NCBI GenBank assembly: GCA_964615765.1
Contig: CAZTQN010000034.1
Coordinates: 1 to 39,528, forward strand
Length of the DNA stretch: 39,528 bases
Reading direction: 5' to 3'
From: CAZTQN01 sp964615765
GTDB taxonomy: Bacteria > Planctomycetota > Phycisphaerae > Phycisphaerales > UBA1924
The translations under genes and the position numbers were made by a program. The notes beneath the pieces were generated by a model. The model did not search any database. It had not been told where the DNA came from and saw only the letters and a list, made by a program, of their open reading frames with translations. Below, piece by piece: positions 1-7,494 of this stretch (position 1 is its first letter; every line of letters begins with the position of its first letter).

Positions 1-1878
1 GACGCCCGGGCCGCCGGCGTAGGTCTCGTTCTCGAAGTTGGCCGCGCCGTTGGCGATGCCGCGGACGCCGTCGGCGTCGGTGCGCCACTTGAGCGTGACA
101 GACTGGACGCCGGAGACGTCGGCGACGAAGGTCCAGACGGTGAAGTCGCGGCTCTGGGTGTGGGGCCCGAAGTTGCCGCCCTGGCGGTAAGGCCAGCCGA
201 AGCCGGGCCCGCCGGGGTTGTAGGGCCAGCGCTGCGGGACGAAGATGGTGGGCGGGGTGGCGTCGTTGCCGACGCCGCGGAGGGCGATGACGGCGTCGGC
301 GAGTCGGGCGGCGTTGTTGCAGGCGATGGTGGGCTTGACCTCCATGTCGATCGCCGTGCCGTAGTACATGTAGCCGGAGTTCAGCGAGCCCATGAAGTAA
401 TGCCAGGCGCGTTCGGCGTCGTTGGCGCCCTCGTGCGGGTAGACGATCTTGCGGGGCGTGATGGTGCCGCCGGCGGCGAGGTGCAACTGCTCGGCGGTGT
501 CGACGCGGTTCTGGGCCGCGGTGATGACGGCCCAGTTGCGGGCGTCCTCGCTCCACCCGTTGATCGGGTCGGGCTGGCCCGAGGCGTTGAGCAGCGGGGT
601 GAGCCAGTTCCAGAACTGCGGGGAGCCGAAGTCGCCGTCGGCGTTGACCCACGCGCCGTCTTCCACGTGGACCCAGTCGTCGGCGGGGACGGGGTGGTCG
701 TTGAGGTAGCGCTGGATGACGGTGGGCACGAAGCCGGCGGCGGCGCCGGTGCTCACGCGGTTGGGCGTCGCGACCATGTAGTAGTCGTACCCGCCGCCCC
801 AGGCGTTGTCGCCGTCGTGCGCGAGCACGACGAGCATCGGGCGGCTCGGGTTGTTGCGGGCGTCGAGGGTGTTGAAGTCACCGAGGCCCTGGGCGCTGTA
901 GCCATCGCGCCATCCCAGCGACTGGCTCGCCGGCACCGCGATGATCGAACTGACCGCGCCGGTGGCTGGGTCGATGTACCGGGCGCGGCGTGGGGTGAAG
1001 GCGTACGGGTACGCCTCGGCGGGCGAGCAGCCGCGATCGATCGCGAGGCGCAGATAGTCGGCCTGAGCCGGGTTCAACTGGTCGGCCCGGTTGGGCGCGT
1101 CCGACGCCGTGCCGCCCGAGCCGTACACCACGGGCCAGTTCGCGCACGCGCGGCTGATCTTCTCGCCCGAGACGATCGACCACTGCACGCCCTCGGCCTG
1201 CAAGGCCGGGATCATGCGCGTGGAGAAGGCCATCTCGCTCGGGAAGAAGCCCACGCTCATCGGGGCCGTGTTGGCCCAGGCGTCGGCGTAGATCGCCTTG
1301 TACGTCTGCACCTGCTTGCGCATCGTGCTGTCATCCACCAGCGGCATGAGCGCGTGGTGGAAGGGGAAGAGCACGACGTCGGCCCGCGGCTGGGACTGGC
1401 CGCCGGAACCACTGGTGCGCCACGAGCGGGCCTCGCGGATCCACGAGTACCAGTTGCTGCCGTAGCGACCGTTGATGGCGCCCGTGCCGGCGACGGACTG
1501 GATGTTCTGAATCAGCCCGCCGGAGAAGGAGATCTGGGCCCCGCCCTCGGCGGTGGTGCGCATGCGGTCGATGGAGTCGCGGGTGCGCCATTGGTACGCG
1601 GCGACGCGGTCGTCCAGGCCGAAGATCTCGGTCAGGTTGTTGAGCGGGTGCACGCCGCCGCGAGCCAGGGATTCGCCGAGCCGCTCGTACTGATCCCCAA
1701 GAAAGGGGACCGTCGTCTGACGGTCGGGCCAGTAGATCGGCTGCTCCAGGTGCCAGAGGAAGGTGAAGTGCAGACGCTCCGCCTGGGCGAGCGCGGCGGG
1801 CGTCGCGAGGGCGGCCAGCGCCAACAACCGACAGGCGGAGCGGCGGAGTGACGACGAGCGGCGAAGGTCTGAGAACAT
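1..1878 (-). CDS. Secreted GH57-like glycoside hydrolase (3' truncated by window edge)
   Basis: The frame is open for 626 codons from ATG at 1878 to the first base of the window, so the C-terminus is missing. Residues 1-30 form a signal peptide (Arg/Ser-rich n-region, hydrophobic core, Ala-Leu-Ala cleavage region). Directly after it comes LHFTFLWHLEQPIYWPD, which resembles the N-terminal WHxHQPxY strand of glycoside hydrolase family 57. Further in, GFFPSEMAFSTRMIPAL resembles the segment with the GH57 nucleophile Glu, and LAHDGDNAWGGG may hold the acid Asp. GH57 enzymes act on alpha-glucans, so an exported amylase/pullulanase-like role is inferred. The second motif residue is Glu rather than His, so the family call is moderate. 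A GATAAT box on the minus strand (1889-1894) lies only 11 nt before the ATG, hinting at a very short leader. Confidence 0.62.
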   Translation of the reverse strand, partial: MFSDLRRSSSLRRSACRLLALAALATPAALAQAERLHFTFLWHLEQPIYWPDRQTTVPFLGDQYERLGESLARGGVHPLNNLTEIFGLDDRVAAYQWRTRDSIDRMRTTAEGGAQISFSGGLIQNIQSVAGTGAINGRYGSNWYSWIREARSWRTSGSGGQSQPRADVVLFPFHHALMPLVDDSTMRKQVQTYKAIYADAWANTAPMSVGFFPSEMAFSTRMIPALQAEGVQWSIVSGEKISRACANWPVVYGSGGTASDAPNRADQLNPAQADYLRLAIDRGCSPAEAYPYAFTPRRARYIDPATGAVSSIIAVPASQSLGWRDGYSAQGLGDFNTLDARNNPSRPMLVVLAHDGDNAWGGGYDYYMVATPNRVSTGAAAGFVPTVIQRYLNDHPVPADDWVHVEDGAWVNADGDFGSPQFWNWLTPLLNASGQPDPINGWSEDARNWAVITAAQNRVDTAEQLHLAAGGTITPRKIVYPHEGANDAERAWHYFMGSLNSGYMYYGTAIDMEVKPTIACNNAARLADAVIALRGVGNDATPPTIFVPQRWPYNPGGPGFGWPYRQGGNFGPHTQSRDFTVWTFVADVSGVQSVTLKWRTDADGVRGIANGAANFENETYAGGPGV

Positions 1879-2017
1879 GAGAACCCGGATTATCCCGAGG
1901 TGTTAAGTCGGGTAAGTGGCGTGGACCGACCCCCTGTCCTTGGTGCCAGCGTACAGCATGGCGCGACGATAACCACCACAAGTCCTTGAAAAACCCAGCG
2001 TTCGTGCTCGATTTGGC

Positions 2018-2046
2018 TTGCAAACACGCGCAATTGCGGCTAGGTT
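2018..2046 (+). promoter_or_regulatory. Sigma70-type promoter for candidate small RNA A
   Basis: TTGCAA (2018-2023) and TAGGTT (2041-2046) are separated by exactly 17 nt, which predicts a start near 2053. No protein gene follows on this strand. The next clear element is the structured region and terminator ending at 2241. Confidence 0.5.
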
Positions 2047-2052
2047 GTGGCC

Positions 2053-2241
2053 AAGAGCCACGTTCCGGGGGATCGAGAGAGATACCCAACATCCGGACGG
2101 CCAGGCACACCCGTGCGCGTTCCATGAAGGAACGACCAGGGGTATGGTTCGAGCTCGCGCGCCTTCGCGCTGGGGCTCGGCATCTTGTTGTGATTTCTCT
2201 CTCGCCGGGGTGGCGAAAGCCCCCCGGCGAGTTTGTTTTTT
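2053..2241 (+). ncRNA. Candidate structured small RNA A (about 189 nt)
   Basis: The stretch between the promoter and the intrinsic terminator folds by eye into a branched structure. P1 pairs CGAGAGAGA (2074-2082) with TCTCTCTCG (2196-2204). P2 pairs TACCC (2083-2087) with GGGTA (2140-2144). Inside P2 are GCAC/GTGC (2105-2108 with 2113-2116) and CGTTCC/GGAACG (2118-2123 with 2129-2134). P3 combines CGAGC/GCTCG (2150-2154 with 2175-2179) and GCGCG/CGCGC (2157-2161 with 2166-2170). The last four bases of P1 are also the first four of the terminator stem, so P1 and the terminator base compete. No convincing ORF lies inside, and downstream genes are on the other strand, so it is probably free-standing. 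It is not a recognisable 6S, SRP, tmRNA or RNase P RNA. The role is unknown. Confidence 0.5.
2201..2241 (+). terminator. Strong intrinsic terminator of RNA A
   Basis: CTCGCCGGGG (2201-2210) pairs perfectly with CCCCGGCGAG (2222-2231). Inside, GGC-GAAA-GCC (2212-2221) adds three pairs and a GNRA tetraloop, with one bulged T at 2211. The T-rich tail TTTGTTTTTT follows at 2232-2241. The tail exists only on the + strand, so it serves a + strand transcript. Confidence 0.8.
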
Positions 2242-2293
2242 GGGCCGGCGGACGGGGATGTGGCGGCCGTGCAGGATTTTTCATCTGCATGGG

Positions 2294-2322
2294 TTGACGG
2301 GGTGGCGACCATCGAGTATCTT
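2294..2322 (+). promoter_or_regulatory. Sigma70-type promoter for candidate small RNA B
   Basis: TTGACG (2294-2299) and TATCTT (2317-2322) are separated by 17 nt, predicting a start at about A2329. It lies about 50 bp after the terminator of RNA A, and no protein gene follows on this strand. Confidence 0.6.
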
Positions 2323-2328
2323 CTTCTC

Positions 2329-2475
2329 ACGGGAACTCGCTTGGAGGGCAGTTCCACGACGACACTGTCTCGAGAGAGACACAGCTTGCGACCGCCGAAA
2401 GGCGGTCTCTGGCTTTTTGGAGATGGCCGAGTGACGGCTGGAGCGGACCGCTCGTGAGCGGTCCGTTGTGTTTTT
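2329..2475 (+). ncRNA. Candidate structured small RNA B (about 147 nt)
   Basis: Five hairpins follow one another almost without gaps. HP1 is GGAACT/AGTTCC (2332-2337 with 2350-2355). HP2 is TGTCTC/GAGACA closed by a GAGA loop (2366-2381). HP3 is GACCGCC/GGCGGTC closed by a GAAA loop (2390-2407), followed by a short T run (2413-2417). HP4 is GCCG/CGGC (2426-2438). HP5 is the terminator (2444-2475). Two of the loops are GNRA tetraloops, typical of folded RNA. The only small reading frame inside is a three-codon one. It ends 4 nt before the stop codon of the convergent ABC ATPase gene. No known family is recognised. Confidence 0.55.
2444..2475 (+). terminator. Intrinsic terminator of RNA B
   Basis: A nine-base-pair stem (2444-2452 with 2457-2465) has a 4-nt loop and the tail TTGTGTTTTT (2466-2475) on the + strand. 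On the minus strand no T run follows the hairpin, so it is not a good terminator for the ABC ATPase gene that ends at 2479. Confidence 0.75.
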
Positions 2476-2478
2476 GCG

Positions 2479-3636
2479 TCAGGCCGGGAGGAGGACGACG
2501 TCGGTGGGCGCGACGTCGAGGCGGACGGTCTCGCCGACGCGGGTGGCGGCGCCGGGGTTGAGCGTGGCGGCCCGGACGGTGATCGGCTGAGCGGACGCGG
2601 CGGCGGGCGCGGGTTTGAGTTCGATGGCGAGCTGCGCGAGCTCGCCGAGGTATGTGAACTCGACGACGCGGCCTTCGAGGCCGTGCCCGTTCGACGCGGG
2701 GCTCGGTGCGCCGGCGGCGGACAGGCGCCAGGACTCGGGGCGGACCATGCACAGCGCGGAGGCGGGCGCGGCGGGCGTAGAGGCGGCGGGCGTGTCGGCT
2801 TCGAGGTCGCCCGCGGGCGTGCGGACGCGGACGCTGCCGGGGCTGGTCGCCGGGCCGAGGACCGTGCAGGGGAGGAAGTTGGTTTCGCCCAGGAAGTCGG
2901 CGACGAAGCGCGAGCGCGGGCGGCGGTAGATCTCGCCGGGTGGGCCGAGCTGCTCGATGCGCCCCTGGTTCACGATCGCGACCCGGTCGGCCATCGACAG
3001 GGCTTCTTTCTGGTCGTGCGTGACGTAGACGCTGGTGGTGCCGGCCTCTTTGCAGATGCGGCGGATCTCGGAGCGGAGTTCGTGGCGGAGTTTGGCGTCG
3101 AGGTTGCTCAGCGGCTCATCGAGCAGGAGCACGTCGGGGCGGATGACCAGGGCGCGGGCGAGCGCGACGCGCTGCTGCTGCCCGCCGGAGAGCTGGTTGG
3201 GTTTGCGCTCGGCGTACTGGCCCATGCGGACGACGTCGAGGGCTTCGCGGACACGGCGGTCTTTGTCGGCGGGCGGGACCTTGCGGACGTCGAGCCCGAA
3301 GGCGACGTTCTTCGCGACCGTCATGTGCGGCCAGAGCGCGTAGCTCTGGAAGACCATGCCGGTGTTGCGGTGGTTCGGCGGGAGGTGGGTGACGTCGCGC
3401 GGCGGCTGGTCGTCGACCTGGAAGGTGATGCGGCCTTCGGTGGGGTCGATGAACCCGGCGATCATGCGGAGCAGCGTGGTCTTGCCGCAGCCGGAGGGGC
3501 CGAGGAGGAAGAAGAGTTCGCCGGGCTCGATGACGAGCGAGACGGCGTCGACGGCGGTGGTCGTTCCCGCCCCCCCCACCGCACCGATGGCGGGGAAGCG
3601 CTTGGTCAGACGGTCGATGGCGATGCGGGAAGACAT
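2479..3636 (-). CDS. ABC transporter ATP-binding protein (PotA/FbpC/MalK type)
   Basis: This 385-residue ATPase would energise an importer at the inner face of the cytoplasmic membrane. Walker A GPSGCGKT is at residues 46-53, the Q-loop Gln at 97, the signature LSGGQ at 149-153, Walker B VLLLDE at 169-174 and the H-loop His at 207. Residues after about 240 form a TOBE-like regulatory region, typical of the polyamine, iron and sugar importer ATPases. The ATG at 3636 precedes the first conserved strand directly. Odd points are a small Gly/Thr-rich insertion at residues 20-27, and the absence of any permease or binding protein in the window, so the substrate cannot be told. It lies 75 bp downstream of the DUF4239 gene on the same strand. 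Confidence 0.9.
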   Translation of the reverse strand: MSSRIAIDRLTKRFPAIGAVGGAGTTTAVDAVSLVIEPGELFFLLGPSGCGKTTLLRMIAGFIDPTEGRITFQVDDQPPRDVTHLPPNHRNTGMVFQSYALWPHMTVAKNVAFGLDVRKVPPADKDRRVREALDVVRMGQYAERKPNQLSGGQQQRVALARALVIRPDVLLLDEPLSNLDAKLRHELRSEIRRICKEAGTTSVYVTHDQKEALSMADRVAIVNQGRIEQLGPPGEIYRRPRSRFVADFLGETNFLPCTVLGPATSPGSVRVRTPAGDLEADTPAASTPAAPASALCMVRPESWRLSAAGAPSPASNGHGLEGRVVEFTYLGELAQLAIELKPAPAAASAQPITVRAATLNPGAATRVGETVRLDVAPTDVVLLPA

Positions 3637-3711
3637 GGGCGGGGGACGGTAGGTTGGGGGAGGGGAAGAGGGGTGGGGAAGCGTTGTCTTGGAGTCCAGA
3701 AAGGCCCCACC

Positions 3712-4512
3712 CTATTTCCCCTCGTCCGGGCGCATCAACTGCTCGTAGACCGACTCGAACGAATCGGGCCCGACGCTGACTTCGCCGCGGAAGGGATTGT
3801 CCATCGCCCCCGTCAGGAAGATCAGCAGTCCGACCAGGGCCGACGTGATGCCGACGAGCATCACATGCAAGCGCACGCGTTCAACGCGGAAGAACCAGGT
3901 GATGGAAATGTTGAGTATCGCGCCCAGTCCCACGACCCTCCAGAGCGCTCTTGGAAGCCCGGTGTCCACCGCTTCGAGCCGCTCGCGACGCAACTCCACG
4001 AGGGAGTTGAACTTGTCGATCGACTCGGCGTGCAGCGCGGCCTTGCCCGGCGTGAGCGGCTCGAAGGCATAGAGCTTGGCTTGGAAGGCGTCGAAACGCG
4101 CGGTGCCGACCTTCGGCACCTCGCCGCGACGGTGCAGCGGCCACGCCACGTCGATGACGTAGCGGGTGTACTCGCGCAGGTCCGCAGTCAGTTCCTTGCC
4201 CGTCGGTTCCGGCAGGCTCGAGACGTCGTGATAGAGGGCGGCCAGCGCGGAGGCCTCGCGAGAAACCAGGCTGGACACTTCGGAGTACGACTGCCACGCG
4301 CTGACGGCAATGAGACCCAGCGTGATGCCATAGAAGACGCCGCACGCCGAGAGAAAGTAGCTGACGATATCGTTGGCCCCAGCGCCGGGCCCCAACACCC
4401 GGTTCACCAGCGGCCGCGTAACGAACAGCCCGCCCACACCGATGGTGACGCACACCGCCATCGTGAGGAGGCCGAACAGCCATTGGGGGATGTCGTACAC
4501 GAAGAACAGAAT
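3712..4512 (-). CDS. DUF4239-like (bestrophin-like) integral membrane protein; start uncertain
   Basis: The product has two hydrophobic segments near the N-terminus (around PQWLFGLLTMAVCVTIG and YFLSACGVFYGITLGLIAV), a helical soluble middle with SREASALAALYHDVSSLPEP, and two C-terminal hydrophobic segments. This layout and the YxDIPxWLxGLL start match the DUF4239 family, whose function is unknown. The frame stays open upstream to 4812, but that part overlaps the neighbouring gene and is not membrane-like. The family alignment puts the start near the ATT/CTG codons at 4512-4507, with AAGGA about 10 nt before, or at GTG 4500. The position given is therefore a best guess and would imply a non-ATG start. 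It lies downstream of the zinc-ribbon genes, same strand. Confidence 0.6.
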   Translation of the reverse strand: MLFFVYDIPQWLFGLLTMAVCVTIGVGGLFVTRPLVNRVLGPGAGANDIVSYFLSACGVFYGITLGLIAVSAWQSYSEVSSLVSREASALAALYHDVSSLPEPTGKELTADLREYTRYVIDVAWPLHRRGEVPKVGTARFDAFQAKLYAFEPLTPGKAALHAESIDKFNSLVELRRERLEAVDTGLPRALWRVVGLGAILNISITWFFRVERVRLHVMLVGITSALVGLLIFLTGAMDNPFRGEVSVGPDSFESVYEQLMRPDEGK

Positions 4513-4669
4513 GAGGCCTGCGTCCTTGGGGGAAGATCTGCGCACGCACACGGCTGACACCACGCGAAAGAAGGAGCAACCGTAGCGCAGCGTGTAGCGG
4601 GACGACGCCCAGAACGAGAGGGCGTGAGTGCCGACGGCGATGTCAGAGTCTGCGGGTGCAGGAGGGTCG

Positions 4670-5188
4670 TCACCGGCGCGACAAGTCCGCCCCACTGTCG
4701 GGCAGAACAAGCGGCCAGGGCAGTGCGCATTCCGGGCAGGCCCGTGTACGGATCGGGCTGAGGCCCGCGAGCGCGTAGCCGCATTTCGAGCAGGACTGGG
4801 TGGAGAGGACATTGAGCATGTGCTGGCTCCGATGGACGCGCCTGACGATCAACGCGGCGAGCGTAAGGACGGCGATGCACAGCAGCACGTTCTGCCATGG
4901 CGCGAGCGCCCGCGTGGCGACGAACTGCCACACGCTGCCGGCGACGGCGGCGATCGCGAAGAAGCCGAGCCAGGTGTTCAGCCAGGGCGGTGCGGCGTCG
5001 TTCGCGATCACGGGCGCGGCGTGCAGGGCGGCTTGCCAGGCCTTTCTGCGGTCTTCTATCACCGCGTTGGCGGCCGCTTCCGGGAGGTTGAGGAGCGGCG
5101 ACAGCGTCGCGTCCTTGTCGGCCGCCTTGGCGAGCAGGAACGATCTCAGTGTGCGCGCGGGGTGCTGCATGCGGAGGGCGGGATTCAC
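4670..5188 (-). CDS. Two-TM membrane protein with C-terminal zinc ribbon
   Basis: This 172-residue protein starts at GTG 5188, which overlaps the TGA of the upstream gene in GTGA, so translation is probably coupled. Two hydrophobic segments (WLNTWLGFFAIAAVAGSVW and NVLLCIAVLTLAALIV) span residues of about 65-115. The C-terminal region carries CSKCGYALAGL...CPEC, four Cys in two CxxC knuckles, the pattern of a small zinc ribbon. Such membrane proteins with a C-terminal CPxCGYxL-xxCPECG ribbon are frequent in Phycisphaerae. The function is unknown. The upstream neighbour has the same ribbon, so the two are likely a divergent paralogous pair acting together. Confidence 0.6.
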   Translation of the reverse strand: MNPALRMQHPARTLRSFLLAKAADKDATLSPLLNLPEAAANAVIEDRRKAWQAALHAAPVIANDAAPPWLNTWLGFFAIAAVAGSVWQFVATRALAPWQNVLLCIAVLTLAALIVRRVHRSQHMLNVLSTQSCSKCGYALAGLSPIRTRACPECALPWPLVLPDSGADLSRR

Positions 5189-5946
5189 ACCAGGCGTTTG
5201 GACTGGAGCACGGCCTGTTCAGAGAGGGTGAGCGGCGCGCCGCATTCGGGGCAGCGATCGTGGGCGGATTGGGCGAGGGTGTAGTCGCAGCGCGGGCACA
5301 GGCCGCGGGCGATGCGGATGGTGCGCGAGCGTGATCGCAGGACGGTGCGGGCGTGCGCGAGGGTCCAAATGAGGGTCGCGAGCGTGAGCAGCATCGCGAG
5401 GTCGAAGGTCACGGCGGGCCAGACGATCCAGCGGCGTGAGAGTTGGGTGGGCGTGAGGCCGATGGGCCCGCCGCTCTTGGCGGCGAGCTGCGGTGTAACG
5501 AGCGGGAAGACCTCGGGCAGTGTCGGTCGACGGGGCGCGTAGATGCCGACCTCAAGCAGCTGAAGCGAGGCCGACTCAGCCCCTTGCCAGGATCGGACCG
5601 GCCAGATCCCGGATTGGTTGTCGACGCCGTAGGTGATCTCGACGACAAAAATCCATGAGTCATAGGACCGCCAGGACGAGTGCCATTCTTCGCGGTTGAC
5701 GGTGTCCTTAGTGTGCGTGGTTCCCGGAAGTTCCATCTTCGTTAAGGGCATCTGGGGGGCGGGCCTTGCCGTGTATTCAGGCCTCACCACCCACTTGCCG
5801 GACTCGTGGGTCACTGCGATTCGAACTGACGCGGCACGGGCGATGGTGGCGGGAGGCCAGAAGCCGGTGAGACCGATGGCGATCCACGCCGAAAGCGTGA
5901 TCGCCCACATGGCGAGGGCTGCGGTGGTGCCGCGTCGGGTGCTCAT
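5185..5946 (-). CDS. Two-TM membrane protein with C-terminal zinc ribbon
   Basis: The 253-residue product has an N-terminal membrane segment (MWAITLSAWIAIGLTGFW), an extracytoplasmic domain of about 140 residues, a second membrane segment (around WPAVTFDLAMLLTLATLIW) and a cytoplasmic tail ending in CPRCDYTLAQ...CPECG. The four Cys form a rubredoxin-like zinc knuckle pair. The start ATG 5946 overlaps the TGA of the protease gene in ATGA, and its own stop overlaps the next gene in GTGA, so protease, this gene and the next form a translationally coupled run. The function is not recognised. The two-helix plus external domain layout could sense or present something outside the membrane, but that is conjecture. 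Confidence 0.65.
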   Translation of the reverse strand: MSTRRGTTAALAMWAITLSAWIAIGLTGFWPPATIARAASVRIAVTHESGKWVVRPEYTARPAPQMPLTKMELPGTTHTKDTVNREEWHSSWRSYDSWIFVVEITYGVDNQSGIWPVRSWQGAESASLQLLEVGIYAPRRPTLPEVFPLVTPQLAAKSGGPIGLTPTQLSRRWIVWPAVTFDLAMLLTLATLIWTLAHARTVLRSRSRTIRIARGLCPRCDYTLAQSAHDRCPECGAPLTLSEQAVLQSKRLV

Positions 5947-7247
5947 GGTGCGGGCGTCGGCTCGTCAAACGAGCCTTCAAGCGCTTGAAATCTCTTAGCC
6001 CAGACGCCTCCAAGTGCCGCCAGCTTGGTCCGCGCTAAATCCAGCCGCCGCGAGTCTGCGAGACGAATAGCCTTTGAGCCGAGGTTGTACCACTGCTCGC
6101 CCGACTGCGGCGCCAACGTGCAAGAACCCTCAAGAGCATCAAGGATCATAGTGTTATTCGATATCTGGGTTCCCGTTCGCAGCAGCTCGGCATAGCTGCC
6201 CCAGAAATTCGGAAATCGAGCGGCAAAGTCACGGGCAAGCTCCGCCTTCTCTTCGGGTTTGAGTGTTGCATCGTGGTAGAGTCGTATTCTGAGGCGGAGA
6301 AAATCAACGTAGGGAGAGCATCGAGGATCCGCGATGCGGTCAAGAGTCATCCGCGTGGCTTCGATGTCTAGGGTACGGTATTGATCACTTGCCAGTCCGA
6401 AAAGAATATGGCAGTCGCTGCAGTTTTCAGCATATTGTTGCAGCGCGCTGATGCGTGCACGAACATCGTTGCGGTGCTGGACACGAAGCGAGTCGGAACT
6501 GGCGATGCCGGTAGCGCGGAACACCTCCAAGTACGTGTCGAGGGAGGCTTTTCCGTTTTCAATTTGTGCGATCGCTGACGCATACATGGAAAGCCGGGCG
6601 AACGCCGGGTCGAGCTCGCCGCGGCGATCGGCAGCAATAGCCAAATCGCTATACAGATAGGCCGTGTTGCAAGATGAACCTGTATCGTCACCTCGGGTCA
6701 CTAAGCCGACGAACTTGCCGTCACTTGTCCACACAGGCGAGCCGCTGTCGCCGGGTATCGATGGTGCCTTTAACCCAAGGTGCTCACCGGGGGCATAGTA
6801 GTACCACGTATCAACCTGAGATTGTTGGCTGACAGGTCTATCGTCCGCCTCTCGATTTCTGTAAATGTACACATGCTTGAGAGCGGCGACGGTCCCGTAG
6901 TCGGCGATCGCAGGAGGTCCGCTGGAGCCGACGCCCTTGACGCGAAGAAAGGCAACGTCACTTGCCGAGACATGTCCGAGGACTCCGAGGACGGGGTGGA
7001 ACCTGCCGTCCTGGGAAATGGCAACGAGCCGGTCAGCGGGACCGACGCTGTGCAGTGGAGCTACAACGACGTCGTCGCCCCAGATGATCCCGTAGCCCCT
7101 GAGGTTCGGTTGTTCGCCCGGGACCAAGCGTTCGATGGCGACGGTTCGGCTGCCGAACGCCTCGGCCTGTGCTGGCAAGCTTGTTGCGCCAGCCTGTTTC
7201 AGAAGCACGATTGCAAATATGGCGAGCAGTTGAAGCGTCATGGGCAT
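5943..7247 (-). CDS. Secreted trypsin-like (PA clan, S1-type) serine protease
   Basis: From ATG 7247 the 434-residue protein starts with a signal peptide (MTLQLLAIFAIVLLKQAGA). The catalytic triad is visible: His66 in APLHSVG, Asp97 in ASDVAFL and Ser168 in PGDSGSPVW. The protease domain covers about residues 30-210. The C-terminal half (about 220-434) is a helical region of unknown role containing repeated Leu/Ala helices, reminiscent of TPR-like scaffolds but not clearly so. The frame extends upstream to 7451, but that part is Arg/Pro-rich and lacks export features. It overlaps the zinc-ribbon membrane gene by 4 nt. The gene is visibly less GC-rich than its neighbours, with many A/T third positions, which may reflect acquisition. 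Confidence 0.8.
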   Translation of the reverse strand: MPMTLQLLAIFAIVLLKQAGATSLPAQAEAFGSRTVAIERLVPGEQPNLRGYGIIWGDDVVVAPLHSVGPADRLVAISQDGRFHPVLGVLGHVSASDVAFLRVKGVGSSGPPAIADYGTVAALKHVYIYRNREADDRPVSQQSQVDTWYYYAPGEHLGLKAPSIPGDSGSPVWTSDGKFVGLVTRGDDTGSSCNTAYLYSDLAIAADRRGELDPAFARLSMYASAIAQIENGKASLDTYLEVFRATGIASSDSLRVQHRNDVRARISALQQYAENCSDCHILFGLASDQYRTLDIEATRMTLDRIADPRCSPYVDFLRLRIRLYHDATLKPEEKAELARDFAARFPNFWGSYAELLRTGTQISNNTMILDALEGSCTLAPQSGEQWYNLGSKAIRLADSRRLDLARTKLAALGGVWAKRFQALEGSFDEPTPAP

Positions 7248-7360
7248 GTGTGTGGCAGGATTGCTCTTTGACGGAGAATTGTAGAGACCGTCGCTTGCAG
7301 GATTCTGACTCAAAGGATAGCGCCGCTCCAGGTCGCTCCTCGGTGGTCGGACACGCTCCA

Positions 7361-7440
7361 TCCCGACGGCGTGATCACCGGGAAGACGTTCAGGACGATG
7401 TCGTTTTCGAGGGCATGGCACGTTCGACCATGCGAGCAGG
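7361..7440 (-). pseudogene. Degenerate C-terminal fragment of a CPBP protease gene
   Basis: Read on the minus strand, codons from 7417 to 7361 give HALENDIVLNVFPVITPSG. The intact CPBP protease 1.5 kb away ends HALYDVIVLVVFPALTPPG, so 12 of 19 residues match, including the last-helix His. The DNA is similar as well, by eye about three quarters identical over some 50 bp. An in-frame stop lies shortly upstream (near 7450) and the expected stop after PSG is absent, so this is a remnant and not a gene. It lies in the 247-bp space before the serine protease. Confidence 0.6.
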
Positions 7441-7494
7441 AATGGCCTCAACGCGCGCGGAATGCTGCATTTCCGCTGTGGTCAGGCCCGAGCG

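Noticed and set aside
160..1851. Long + strand open frame opposite the GH57-like gene
   Set aside because: It is Val/Gly/Ala/Arg-rich without domains, as expected for the antisense of a high-GC gene; the minus strand has a signal peptide and family motifs.
2018..2241. 6S RNA as identity of candidate RNA A
   Set aside because: The length fits, but 6S is one long rod with a central bubble, while here several separate stems branch inside P1.
2683..4557. Long + strand open frame opposite the ABC ATPase and DUF4239 genes
   Set aside because: It crosses two well-supported minus-strand genes and has no protein-like sequence; a GC-bias artefact.
5943..7247. CxxCH in the C-terminal half of the serine protease (ENCSDCHILFG)
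   Set aside because: It matches a c-type heme site, but it is isolated, lies in a helical region with other Cys, and no cytochrome fold is visible; kept as chance until conservation is shown.
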